Numbered from the stretch's first letter, positions 34,864 through 43,502 are shown. The stretch: 64,000 nucleotides of DNA from CADCWK01 sp035944555 (GCA_035944555.1 DASZAY010000016.1:11287-75286); one strand, 5' to 3'. Notes: generated from the sequence alone by a model not told the origin. Program-made: numbers and translations.

Positions 34864-34907
34864 GAACGGGACGGGGCGCCGGATAGATCCGGCGCCCCGT
34901 CCCGTTC
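34864..34907 (+). terminator. Hairpin after the zinc-ribbon gene
   Basis: A perfect 21-bp palindromic stem beginning GAACGGGACGGGGCGCC with only AG at its centre, 20 bp beyond the stop codon. No T-tract. Confidence 0.7.
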
Positions 34908-35056
34908 TCCCGACCCGACCTGGCTACCACCGATCGGACAGTGGGGTACAGTCCATAGCATATGCTCCGGCCAATGCGGACCGTGAGCGCGGACGATCGA
35001 GCAATCGACAAGAACGAACGGGCCACCAGGCGGCCCGCGGGAGCAGGGGGCGGATC

Positions 35057-35341
35057 GTGGACCGGGACAACGTGGTCGGATTCATGCTGCTGGGCGTCTG
35101 CGCGATCGTCGCGCTGGTCGGCGGCTACAGCATCGTCACCGGGACCCGGCTGACCTACAACGGTCCGGGGTGGGTCGTGACGGTCCTGAGCCTGTTCCTG
35201 ATCGGCGCCTTCATCTACATGCTGGTCGGCGCGTTCCGTGCCCGGCGCCGGTCCGGTGGCGGCCAGCAGTGGCCCAACCCGACCACCGGCAACCGCCCTT
35301 GGTGGCGCAGCATCTGGCCGTTCAACCGCGACCAGCGCTGA
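35057..35341 (+). CDS. Small two-TM protein
   Basis: A 94-residue membrane protein: NVVGFMLLGVCAIVALVGGYSIV (TM1), a short loop LTYNGPGW, VVTVLSLFLIGAFIYMLVGAF (TM2), then a basic Trp/Pro/Asn-rich cytoplasmic tail. I do not recognise the family. GTG start with GGGGGCGGA upstream. Confidence 0.65.
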   Translation: MDRDNVVGFMLLGVCAIVALVGGYSIVTGTRLTYNGPGWVVTVLSLFLIGAFIYMLVGAFRARRRSGGGQQWPNPTTGNRPWWRSIWPFNRDQR

Positions 35342-35368
35342 GCCGGGGTCACGAACGAGACAGACCAG

Positions 35369-35403
35369 AACGCCCCGTCCCGGATTCCCGAGGACGGGGC
35401 GTT
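35369..35403 (+). terminator. Hairpin after the small membrane protein gene
   Basis: A 12-bp perfect stem, AACGCCCCGTCC, with an 11-nt loop, ending GTT. It lies 27 bp after the stop. Confidence 0.7.
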
Positions 35404-35663
35404 GCCGTCCCTGACGCATGACAGGGATCGCCGACCGCGCGAGCCGTAGCCCATGCGACAGGATCGACCACCTCCCGCCGGGCGACGGACCCCGATATGA
35501 TGCATCGGTGACATCGGCGCCCGACCCCGCCGGCCAGGCCGGGACCGGGACACCCGGCGCGTCGTCGCATCCTATCGCCCCGGAGCAGGGTCACGCGCCG
35601 ACGTCCGGTCGTCGCGTCGCCCGCCTGCGTCCGGGCCAGACCACCCCACAGGGAGGGAGTCCC

Positions 35664-37055
35664 ATGTTCGGCCCCAGCAACGTCTCCGGCCTCATTCGCG
35701 GCCGGAGCCATCGGCCCACTGGCGACCAACCCGCCGCGGCCACTCACCCACTGGCTCGCCCCGCGCTCGCCCTGGCGCTCGCCCTCGGCACGGCCACCGG
35801 CGTCGCCGGCGTGTCGGCCCAGGACGCGACGCCCGGTTCTGGCACCCCGGTCCCCGACGGGGCGGGTCTCCCCGCCAACTGCACCGTGGTCGCCGAGGGT
35901 CTGCTCAATCCGCGCCACCTCGTCCTCGGAGAGGACGGGACCCTCTATATCAGCGAGGCCGGCATCGGCGGGACTGAAGAGGGCGGATCCGATAGCATCG
36001 GAACCAGCGAGATCGGTACGCCGGCCGCCGATAACGCCCGCGTCGATAACAGCATCGCCGGCGGGACGCCCGAACCCGATACGGGAGACGTTTCGTTCGC
36101 CGATTCCACCCGCGGTTACACCGGCCAGGTCAGCATCGTGACCGCGGACGGTACCCAGTCGGTGCTCAGCGACGGCTTCGTCTCCTACAGCGATGGCGTC
36201 GGCCCGACCGGCCTCGCCCTGTCCGGCACCACCCTCTACGTCGCCGTCGGCGGCACGGGCGTGATTGGCGGGCTGGGATCGGTTGAGGGAGAGAATGCCG
36301 TCTTCGCCGTCGACGTCACGACCGGCGCCCAGACGATCCTGGCCGACCCGGGAGCGTACGAGGTCGAGAACAACCCGGACGGGACCGACGTCAACCCCAA
36401 CCTCAACAGCCTCGGACTGGGTCCGGACGGGTTGCTCTACACCGTCGACGCCGGTGGCAATGTGATCTACACCATCGACCCGGCGACTGGTGCGCTCGAC
36501 CCGACGATCGTCTTCCCGACCCTCGAGGTCCTGCTCGGTGACCTCGGCGCGACACCGGTTGCCGGCGACGAGGAGACCACGACCGATCGGCAGTTGGTCC
36601 CGACCGACATCGCCTTCACGGTCGACGGCGACCCGATCGTCTCATTCCTGAGCGAGACGTGGCCGGCCGGTGCCCCGTCCGTCGTTTCGATCGTCGACGG
36701 CGAGATCGTCTCGCTGGCCGAGGGCCTCTCGGCCGTCGTCGCCATCCAGCCCGGCCCCGACGCGGCGCTCTACGCCACCCAACTCTCGTCCGACCTCGAG
36801 ACGTTCGCCCCCGGCAGCGTCGTCCGGATCGACGTCGAGACCGGCGAGCAGGAAGTCGTCCTCGACGGGCTGACCGCGCCGTACGGCTCCGTCTTCGATG
36901 CCGCCGGCGGGATGTACCTGATCACCGACGCCGTGTCGTTCGGCCCGGAGCCGAACGGCCAGGTCATCTACTGCGAGGGCGTGGCCGAGGTCGACGCGAC
37001 CGCGGCGACCGGCACGACGGCGGGGAGTGACATCCTCGGGGTGACCCGCCCGTAA
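35664..37055 (+). CDS. Secreted ScyD/ScyE-like beta-propeller, copy 1
   Basis: A 463-residue exported protein. Signal peptide (LARPALALALALGTATGVAGVSAQ), TPGSGTPVPDG linker, then the ScyD/ScyE family core: NCTVVAEGLLNPRHLVLGEDGTLYISEAGIGG, GYTGQVSIVTADG, SDGVGPTGLALSGTTLYVAVGG, LGLGPDGLLYTVDAGGNVIYTIDP. These are NHL/SGL-type six-bladed repeats. The family name comes from the cyanobacterial scytonemin cluster, but most members elsewhere are uncharacterised, so a scytonemin role should not be assumed. ATG 35664 has GGGAGG; the longer frame adds an unlikely leader. Two paralogues lie in this window. Confidence 0.85.
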   Translation: MFGPSNVSGLIRGRSHRPTGDQPAAATHPLARPALALALALGTATGVAGVSAQDATPGSGTPVPDGAGLPANCTVVAEGLLNPRHLVLGEDGTLYISEAGIGGTEEGGSDSIGTSEIGTPAADNARVDNSIAGGTPEPDTGDVSFADSTRGYTGQVSIVTADGTQSVLSDGFVSYSDGVGPTGLALSGTTLYVAVGGTGVIGGLGSVEGENAVFAVDVTTGAQTILADPGAYEVENNPDGTDVNPNLNSLGLGPDGLLYTVDAGGNVIYTIDPATGALDPTIVFPTLEVLLGDLGATPVAGDEETTTDRQLVPTDIAFTVDGDPIVSFLSETWPAGAPSVVSIVDGEIVSLAEGLSAVVAIQPGPDAALYATQLSSDLETFAPGSVVRIDVETGEQEVVLDGLTAPYGSVFDAAGGMYLITDAVSFGPEPNGQVIYCEGVAEVDATAATGTTAGSDILGVTRP

Positions 37056-37083
37056 GCGACGACCGTCCCATCTCATTCGATCG

Positions 37084-37121
37084 ACAGAAGGGGCCCCGGA
37101 ACATTCCGGGGCCCCTTCTGT
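37084..37121 (+). terminator. Terminator hairpin after ScyD-like 1
   Basis: A perfect 18-bp stem, ACAGAAGGGGCCCCGGAA, with CA at the centre, ending CTTCTGTG. It lies 29 bp after the stop codon. Confidence 0.8.
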
Positions 37122-37966
37122 GTCCGCGCCAGCCGCGTCCCACGAGGGACCGGATCAAACCGCCCTGCCGGGGGAGCTGCCGCCCGATCCTGATCGGATT
37201 GCATGGGACCGGCCTGCCGAGCCCGCGCGACGGTAGCACGGAGGACCTGTCAGCCCCGCGGCCGCGTTCCAGCGATGCAGAGGTCCGACGCACCTGACGC
37301 ACCCCGGCTAGCCCTCTCACACCAGGCGAGCAGGACCCCCGGCCTCAATGACACCATAGTGGACACTACCCAGCTCCGCAATCCGCCCCGAAGGCACTCG
37401 TGACAGCACGACACGACCGAACATCGAGAGCAGTCACACTCGCCCACCGTCGCCCAGAAACACCCTGAAGTCCCCATCCGTGACACACCGGCACGATTCG
37501 CTGTCACAGGCCCCGGAGTCAACCCCTCCCCTTACGCGGATGCGCCGATCGTTGTCCGCTAGATCCACCGCTAGGCACGTTGTACGCAAAGGACCGTGCG
37601 GACAATTGTCTGCTCAAAACTGGCGGGCGCGGCCGGCTGGGTGTCCGTTCGCCTACCGGGGGCACGGTCTGTTGCCGGGCCGGGCAGTGAGGCGTGGGTC
37701 TGACCCGCCTGCAGGAAGGGCCACTTGTGCGGGAAATCGCGGTGCCCCGATCGGGCCTTGAGGCGTCGTTGTCCCTCGGGAGGACCATGGCCGCTGCCTG
37801 ACAACAGGACAAGCGTTTACAGCCCCGGACGGGCTCCCTAGACTTTCACTATGCACTTGCAGAGCGCCCGTCGCTCCGGGGTGCTGATCCCGGACCGTCT
37901 TTCGTCGGTCATCGCCACCATCGGCGACACCGGGCATCAGATGACACGCCAGGATCGGGCAGCCAG
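37122..37966. other. Long intergenic region upstream of the initiator operon
   Basis: About 850 bp with no convincing gene. It is less GC-extreme than its surroundings. A 10-bp perfect palindrome, GACAATTGTC (37601-37610), is extended to a 16-bp near-palindrome by GCG/TGC flanks and could be an operator. The downstream MerR-like gene or the whole operon may be controlled here. Confidence 0.45.
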
Positions 37967-38317
37967 ATGACCGACCACCAGGAGGCAGGACCCGCGATGA
38001 CCGACACCCACGAGCAGGACATCCCCATCTCGGTGCAGGTCACCAGCGCCGCCCCGGCCGAGCCGTTCCCCGTCGCGCCGGCCCCGCGTCCGCAGGTCAC
38101 CCGCCTCTATATGACGAGCGACCTGCGCGCCGCCACCGGCCTGGCCCGGACTCACATGGACTTCTATCTAAGGGAGGGGCTGATCCAGCCGACGGCCCGG
38201 ACCGAGAGCGGCTACCTGCTGTTCGACGACGCCGAGCTCGCCACACTCCGCCAGGTCATCGGGCTGCGGCAGGAGGGCCTCGGGATCCGGGACATCCGGG
38301 ATCGCATCGGACGGTAG
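37967..38317 (+). CDS. MerR-like winged-HTH protein
   Basis: A 116-residue DNA-binding protein. A disordered N-terminal 45 residues precede a MerR-type HTH: RLYMTSDLRAATGLARTHMDFYLREGLIQPTARTESGYLLFDDAELATLRQVIGLRQEGLGIRDIRDRIG. The order of helix, wing and following coiled-coil start is that of MerR. It has no effector domain, as in small MerR/SoxR-like or phage-type regulators. ATG 37967 or 37997. It heads a run of same-strand genes (small ORF, ATPase, hypothetical, initiator-like protein) and may be their regulator. Confidence 0.8.
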   Translation: MTDHQEAGPAMTDTHEQDIPISVQVTSAAPAEPFPVAPAPRPQVTRLYMTSDLRAATGLARTHMDFYLREGLIQPTARTESGYLLFDDAELATLRQVIGLRQEGLGIRDIRDRIGR

Positions 38318-38368
38318 GCCCATTCGGCCGGCGACGCCACGGCAGCAGACGATGACGAGGGACGAACT

Positions 38369-38470
38369 ATGAGCGGCGTGACGGCACAGCGGGAGATGAC
38401 GATGGCGGCGGGCCCGGCCGGGCCGGTCGTCGTCGGCTGCCCGCTGGCTGCTGCGGAGGGAGGACGATGA
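38369..38470 (+). CDS. 33-residue ORF coupled to the ATPase gene
   Basis: A very small frame, SGVTAQREMTMAAGPAGPVV...LAAAEGGR, too short to classify. Support: GAGGGACG leader 5-12 nt before the ATG, GC-rich third positions, and an exact ATGA overlap with the start of the ATPase gene. It may be a leader peptide that couples translation; a real product is uncertain. Confidence 0.4.
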   Translation: MSGVTAQREMTMAAGPAGPVVVGCPLAAAEGGR

Positions 38471-39528
38471 CCTCCCCCGCCACGCTAGCCCACTTCGGGC
38501 TCGCCCGCGACCCGTTCGCCACCTCCGGTCCGGAGCGCACCAGCCCGGACCTGTTCCACGCCGCCCTCGGTCACGAGGACTGCCTGGAGCGGCTCCGGCT
38601 GACCGTCGCACTCGGGCTGGGACTCGGGATCGTCACCGGCGAGCAGGGCTACGGCAAGTCCGCCGTCCTGGCCGCCCTGCTCGATGAGATCGCCCATCAC
38701 CCGGGGCTGACGATCGGCGTGATCGACGACCCGACCGCGGTCCGGACCGACGTCAGCTTTCTTCGGGCGATCGCTGGGCGGTTGCTGCCGGAGGTCGCCA
38801 TCGCCGGGCGGACGGGGCTGGACCTGACCACGGCGCTGCTCCGCGAGCTGGCCAACGCCGAGGCGACCAGCGGGGCGGATGAAACAGCGAGCGGACGCGG
38901 CGTGGTGCTGGCGATCGATGCGGCGCACGGGCTGGCCAGCAACCAGCTGGACGCGCTCCGGGCGCTGCTGGTCCCGTCGACGGCCGCCGCAGAGTCGCCG
39001 CTGGCACCAGCCCGGCTGACGGTGCTGCTGTTCGGCGCGCCGGAGCTGGTCGACAAGGTCGCCCGCAAGCGCAACCTGGCCGGCCGGGCGGCGATGACCC
39101 ACGCGCTCAACCCGCTCAACCGGCGCGACACCGCGGCGATGATCCGGCACCGGCTCGGCGTCGCGATGGGTGCAGGCGATCGGTCTGCGGGAATCTTCGA
39201 CGAGGCGGCGCTCGACGCGATCCACGTCCTGACCGGCGGAGTACCGGCGGAGATCGTCGGGCTTGCGGGGGCGGCGCTGGGACTGGCCGCCGCGGCCGGG
39301 CGGACGGCGATCGAGGAGTCGATCGTCCGAGCCGCGGCCGGTGGGATGGCCGGCGAGGAGATGCCGCAGCTGGCTGGCAACGGGAACGCCGGGGCCAACG
39401 GGTCAGCCCCGGCGCCAGTCCAGGCGCGGCTGGCCGGGCTAGGTCCGGCTGGCGCCAACAGCACGCCCGGCAACGGCGTGCGTGAGACGGGCACAGGACG
39501 GCTCACACGGACGGGTGGCGGGCGATGA
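38467..39528 (+). CDS. ExeA/TniB-like AAA ATPase
   Basis: A 353-residue AAA ATPase. It begins LAHFGLARDPFATSGP...FHAALGHEDCLERLRLTV, the ExeA/general secretion-type and transposon TniB-like lead-in. Walker A is GIVTGEQGYGKSAVL (about 60). The Walker B strand is GVVLAIDAAHGL (about 155); ExeA normally has DEAH, so the catalytic Glu is replaced by Ala, which may lower hydrolysis. Sensor-1-like LTVLLFGAPELVDK and a C-terminal winged-helix-like region (TAAMIRHRLGVA...IFDEAALDAIHVLTGGVPAEIVGLAGAAL) follow; the tail is disordered. Lying upstream of an initiator-like gene, it may act as a DNA-bound switch or helicase loader (inference). Confidence 0.8.
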   Translation: MTSPATLAHFGLARDPFATSGPERTSPDLFHAALGHEDCLERLRLTVALGLGLGIVTGEQGYGKSAVLAALLDEIAHHPGLTIGVIDDPTAVRTDVSFLRAIAGRLLPEVAIAGRTGLDLTTALLRELANAEATSGADETASGRGVVLAIDAAHGLASNQLDALRALLVPSTAAAESPLAPARLTVLLFGAPELVDKVARKRNLAGRAAMTHALNPLNRRDTAAMIRHRLGVAMGAGDRSAGIFDEAALDAIHVLTGGVPAEIVGLAGAALGLAAAAGRTAIEESIVRAAAGGMAGEEMPQLAGNGNAGANGSAPAPVQARLAGLGPAGANSTPGNGVRETGTGRLTRTGGGR

Positions 39529-40007
39529 CGGCGATGACGGCGATGATGACGGGATGGGCAGCGGACCAGGACGGGCTCGGGTGCGGGGGCCACGGCGCGA
39601 TCAGCGCCGGGACCTTCACACCGGCGCCGGTCCGGGCGGCCGACCTCAGAACGACCGGGACCAGCGAGGGAGCGCGCGCCAACGCGCTGCCCGTTGCCTT
39701 CGGGACTGAGGTCGACGGCCGGCAGGCAACGGGCGAGGCAGGTCGATCGGCCACCTCGCGACACGACGACCGGTCCCGGGCGAAGGCCCTGGCCGGAGGA
39801 GGACGCGGGATCACGACGGGCGAGGCAATGAGGAACAACCGTCCGGAGATCAGTGTGGCGGGCGCCAACCCGCCGGGGACGGATCACCGGACGGCACAGG
39901 CCCCGAAAACGATCGAAGGCCGGCGCGCCAACGCCGACCTCGATACCTGCCTCGCCAAGCGAGACGACTGGATTGTCACTGGACGGTTCCCGGTTCACAT
40001 GGGCTGA
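39525..40007 (+). CDS. Hypothetical protein coupled to the ATPase
   Basis: A 160-residue, mostly disordered, Gly/Ala/Arg/Thr-rich protein that I do not recognise. Its ATG overlaps the ATPase stop (ATGA), and third codon positions are overwhelmingly G or C, both favouring a real gene. The C-terminal part (TIEGRRANADLDTCLAKRDDWIVTGRF) looks folded. The gap to the next gene is 202 bp. Confidence 0.5.
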   Translation: MTAMTAMMTGWAADQDGLGCGGHGAISAGTFTPAPVRAADLRTTGTSEGARANALPVAFGTEVDGRQATGEAGRSATSRHDDRSRAKALAGGGRGITTGEAMRNNRPEISVAGANPPGTDHRTAQAPKTIEGRRANADLDTCLAKRDDWIVTGRFPVHMG

Positions 40008-40209
40008 CGGCTGCCACACCAGCGCCCACCACGACCGGAAACCCGATCTGCCGCCGTTGATCCCCGCCAAGGGAGGGCACCGTGTACCCTGACGACACCC
40101 ACATTCTAGAGACCCCACTGACGGGGTGTCAATACGGCATGGCCGGGCAGAACCCGCGTCCGGGCGCCCCGTGCGGCACGATCCGCGACGGCGCGACGGA
40201 GCGCACGCG

Positions 40210-42633
40210 ATGACCGACGGGCAGCGGCGCGGTCCCGGCACCACCCGGACCAGGGTCACGGCTACCCGGCGCACCACGCCGGCCGCCGCGGCTCGCGCCA
40301 CCGCGCACCCGTCGAGCGCTCAGCAGACCACCGACGCCCCGGCCACGCCGGACGTCGTCCCCGCCCCCGTTCCCGTTCCCGCCGGGAAGGCGAAGACCAG
40401 CACGGCGGCCGCGAAGGCCACCAGCAAGACCACCCGGAGTGGCAGGACCTCCTCGAAGGCGTCGGCAGCGAAGGCCGACGCGACGGGTGAGGTCGCCGGC
40501 GTGGACGCCACCGCGACCACCCAGAGCGGCACGGACACGCGCCGCCGGGGCTGGTTCTGGCACTGGAACAGCATCGTCACCCAGTTCTCCCCGCTGATCG
40601 GGCTCAAGGGCGTCGGACTGCTCAACTCCTACACCGTCTGGACCGATCGCCGCGAGGACAGCCCCAACCGGGGCTACGCCTTCCCCTCCCAGCAGAGCGA
40701 GGCGGACTTCTACGGCGAGGAGCGGGCCGAGCTGATCGCGATCAACAAGATCCTGGTCACGCTGGACCTGATCGAGATCCGCAAGGAGATGATCGTCAAG
40801 CCGGATGCCTCGGGCCGGAAGTGGAAGGTGCCCCACAACTTCTACCGGGTGAAGGACCACGACGACGGCTACGTCCTCGATGCTGACGCGGTGCTCCGGG
40901 TGGTCCGGCTGGCCGACGGCGACCGGCAGGTCTTCCGTCACCTGCGCCGGCTGTTCTCCCCGCGGTTCCGCCCGATCGACGGCGACAGCGTCTGGCACGG
41001 GATCATGCCGGTCGTCCGCCGCGACCCGACCTGGCAGCGACTGGCGGCCAAGGTAGAGGCCGATGAGCGCCGCGCCAGCGACCGGACCCGCGCCGGTCAT
41101 GCCGCCCGCAACCCAGGCGCCAGTGGCTCCGACGGCCGCGCCACGACCGACACCGGCGCAGTCCTCTTCACCGTGCCCGGGGCGGTTGACAGCGAGTCAG
41201 CCACCCTGACCGGTAATGACACCAAGCCGTCAGTAGTCGAGGTAGCGAACCCGGCCGAGCAGACCTCTGTTGCACAGATCAACACTGATACGAAGCGGTC
41301 CCGGAAGACCAGTGTTGCAAGCGCCAACGATGGTTCAGGGATGGGTGTTGCGACCGGCAACAGTGGTTCACGCCGAAAGCGGTCGAGCTCGGTTGCCGGC
41401 AGCAACGACGGTCGGCCGACCACTGTTGCCGCGACCAACACGACGTATGACCAACTCATCTCAACAACCAGAACGACGACCAGCGCGGGAGCAGAGACTG
41501 ACGGGAACGACGAGAACGAGACCAAGACCGGGGTCGAGTCCGGGGCCAGCGCCAGCACCGGTGGTTCCGGGTCGTCGTCGGCCGGCCGCCTTGCCCGTCG
41601 GGTCCGGGCTCGCCGCGGCGCGGTCGCTCCGGTCACTCCCGCTGTTCCGGCCGCCGCCGCCCAGGCCGAGCCGACGGTTTCGGCCGCGCCGGTCTCGATT
41701 CCGGCCAGCGCGCCGGTTCATCGCCCGCCGGTCGACGGCGCTGGTCCGGATGCCGGGTCGGTCGCGATCCGGGCATTCGAGGACGCCAACGACCGGGCGA
41801 CCACCCCGGCCCAGCGCCAGCTGCTCGCCGGGCTGGCCAACGAGTTCGAGGCCGCCGCCCGCCGTGCCGGGACCGCCGGCAGCCCGAACGGCTCCACCGG
41901 CTGGGGCTGGGTCGCCGCCGCGATCTACGAGGCCGTCGAATCCGGCAGCGCCTACGTGGCTCCCCGCCGGATCCGCGAGATCCTCACCCGCTGGGCCCGC
42001 GAGGGTCGGCCGGGCGAGAACCGCAATGGCGGTCCGGATGACGACGGTTCCACCCCGGGCCGGGGCAAGCGGACGACTGGACGTGGTCGCACCGCCAGCC
42101 GAACCGAGACGCCGGCTCGCCCCACGCCGGTCCGGCCGGCCACCCCTGATCCGGCAGTTCCCGCGACCGCTTCCGCCACCCGACCGGTTGCCCGCCGTGG
42201 CGCCGCCCGGAGTGGTTCGGCCGCTGCCAGGACCGCCGCGTCTCCGGTGATCGCGCCGGTCCCGGCCCGGGACACTGTCCCGGCGGCTGGTCCCTTCATC
42301 GTTACCGAGTGCGGACTGCCGAGCACCCAGGTTTGGGCGGCGATCCTGACCGAGCTGTCGTTCGGGACCGAGATCCCCCGCGCCGATCTCGACGGCGCGA
42401 TCCGGACCGCCGAGCTGGTCGGCCGCGACGGGAACACGCTGATCATCGGCGCCCACTCCGCCGTCACCCAGCGTCGGGCCAGCCGCTACCTGCCCGTCCT
42501 TGCCCGCGCCGCCACCGTGATCATCGGCCGGACCGTCCGGGTCGAGATCGTCGATGGTCCGGCCTGGCTCGCCCGCAACCCGGAGCGGGGTCTCGGGGCT
42601 GATACCTCTGAGGCCAGGGCAGCTCGCGGATAG
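40210..42633 (+). CDS. Replication-initiator-like protein: winged helix + internal iterons + DnaA-domain-I-like C-terminus
   Basis: An 807-residue protein. A disordered Thr/Lys/Ala-rich start (to about 108) is followed by an HTH/winged-helix-like domain (about 110-290): RGWFWHWNSIVTQFSPLIGLKGVG...AFPSQQSEADFYG...AINKILVTLDLIEIRKEMIV, like those of plasmid/phage DnaD- or Rep-type initiators. A Ser/Thr/Asn linker contains five VA--N repeats (about 353-410). A helical segment follows (about 519-597, TTPAQRQLLAGLANEFEAAAR...RRIREILTRWARE). The C-terminus (about 700-784), STQVWAAILTELSF...NTLIIGAHSAVTQRRASRYLPVL...VRVEIV, follows the DnaA N-terminal-domain pattern. ATG 40210 with GGAG 8 nt upstream is preferred to GTG 40126. 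The linker DNA carries iteron-like dyads. Initiator function is inference from domain order. Confidence 0.7.
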   Translation: MTDGQRRGPGTTRTRVTATRRTTPAAAARATAHPSSAQQTTDAPATPDVVPAPVPVPAGKAKTSTAAAKATSKTTRSGRTSSKASAAKADATGEVAGVDATATTQSGTDTRRRGWFWHWNSIVTQFSPLIGLKGVGLLNSYTVWTDRREDSPNRGYAFPSQQSEADFYGEERAELIAINKILVTLDLIEIRKEMIVKPDASGRKWKVPHNFYRVKDHDDGYVLDADAVLRVVRLADGDRQVFRHLRRLFSPRFRPIDGDSVWHGIMPVVRRDPTWQRLAAKVEADERRASDRTRAGHAARNPGASGSDGRATTDTGAVLFTVPGAVDSESATLTGNDTKPSVVEVANPAEQTSVAQINTDTKRSRKTSVASANDGSGMGVATGNSGSRRKRSSSVAGSNDGRPTTVAATNTTYDQLISTTRTTTSAGAETDGNDENETKTGVESGASASTGGSGSSSAGRLARRVRARRGAVAPVTPAVPAAAAQAEPTVSAAPVSIPASAPVHRPPVDGAGPDAGSVAIRAFEDANDRATTPAQRQLLAGLANEFEAAARRAGTAGSPNGSTGWGWVAAAIYEAVESGSAYVAPRRIREILTRWAREGRPGENRNGGPDDDGSTPGRGKRTTGRGRTASRTETPARPTPVRPATPDPAVPATASATRPVARRGAARSGSAAARTAASPVIAPVPARDTVPAAGPFIVTECGLPSTQVWAAILTELSFGTEIPRADLDGAIRTAELVGRDGNTLIIGAHSAVTQRRASRYLPVLARAATVIIGRTVRVEIVDGPAWLARNPERGLGADTSEARAARG
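41268..41440 (+). repeat. Five iteron-like hyphenated dyads inside the initiator-like gene
   Basis: Five 17-bp copies of TGTTGC-N6-CAACR start at 41268, 41313, 41346, 41391 and 41424. Spacing alternates exactly 45, 33, 45, 33 bp (a 78-bp double unit). Copy 4 has G for the first T. The coding frame reads VA--N at each, yet all five Val codons are GTT and most preceding codons end in T, both rare here: none of the 15 Val codons between 40540 and 41040 is GTT. This points to selection on the DNA itself. A degenerate sixth site may lie at 41235. A relatively A/T-richer stretch follows (about 41440-41530). Confidence 0.75.
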
Positions 42634-42690
42634 GCGAAATGTCCCGACCGATGCCTTCCTCATAAGGAGGGGCTGATGTCATCAAGCGGC

Positions 42691-42725
42691 AAGCGCCGGT
42701 GGGGCCCGTTCCCACCGGCGCTTTC
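42691..42725 (+). terminator. Terminator hairpin after the initiator-like gene
   Basis: A perfect 13-bp stem, AAGCGCCGGTGGG, with a 7-nt loop, followed by TTTC-like sequence (CTTTCA). It lies 57 bp after the stop codon and ends the operon. Confidence 0.75.
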
Positions 42726-42975
42726 ATGTGCCTGTTTGTGGCAGGGCTGTGCCAGGATGGCAGTGTCGTTGACTTCTGGGCCGGGCGCTTGTCAATCCGG
42801 TCACCGGTGCCGGGCGTGGATCGGGTTGCTACGACTGAATGGGTTCGGCCGGACGAGGGCCACGGCTCATATCTACGAGTCACGGATTGACGGTCGATCG
42901 CGCTGCGGGAGGGAGGATGGGGCGACGTGACGCAGTTCCCTGACATCGCTCCTTCGACGCAGCGATGCCTGGCTG

Positions 42976-43502
42976 GTGTCCCGCTCGACCAAGCACCGGG
43001 CGCGGTTCGCCTTGGCCCTCGTGATCGTGAAGGGAGTGATGCTGCTCGTCGAGGGCATCCTCTCGACGCTGTCCCGGACCGGGTTGCCATGGACCCGGCC
43101 GGGGAGCAACCGGGTGGTTCACAGTTGGGTGGTTCTCCCCTATGTCCTGCTCTGCTCGGCGAGATCTGCTGGCGCCTGCGATACCAGGAGGCGTGGGAGC
43201 GGTAGGCGAGTCAGCGACGGGGCCACTGGATGGATCGGTGGTGAGTCCGCATCGCGCTCGGCCGGTACGCGGTTACGGTGGCCCTCACGACCATCGCGCT
43301 GTTCTTGTCGGTGACCGCGGACGATGAACCGAGCGGTGGAAAGACCAGCAGGTCGGGGACCGGCTTCCTGTTCCTGCCCTTCATCAACGACGTGCCGTCC
43401 TTCGCAATGCTGATCGTCGCCCGATTAGGGCGGTTCGTCAGCAACCAGTTGACCGTCACTGCCCAACGTCGCGACGATCTGCGGAGCCAGTCGCCTGTCT
43501 GA
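42976..43502 (+). pseudogene. Possible degraded membrane-protein gene
   Basis: Pieces in different frames read like one membrane protein: ALALVIVKGVMLLVEGILSTLSR and HSWVVLPYVLL in one frame, LLGEICWRLRYQEAWER in the next, then, after two stops, GRYAVTVALTTIALFLSVTADD and FLFLPFINDVPSFAMLIVARLG. At least one frameshift and two stops separate them. I do not recognise the family. It may equally be non-coding; the remaining interval between the initiator operon and the promoter at 43753 holds nothing else clear. Confidence 0.3.

Noticed and set aside
37300..37700. Degraded gene in the gap before the MerR-like gene
   Set aside because: No stretch in any frame reads like a protein family; left as intergenic.
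38697..40301. 534-codon leftward frame across the ATPase region
   Set aside because: Antisense to the ATPase and its coupled neighbour; Ser/Arg/Pro-rich, no motif.
41200..41460. Iteron dyads explained only as a protein repeat (VA--N)
   Set aside because: Not fully excluded, but the consistent rare GTT codon and exact 45/33 phasing make a purely protein-level repeat less likely.
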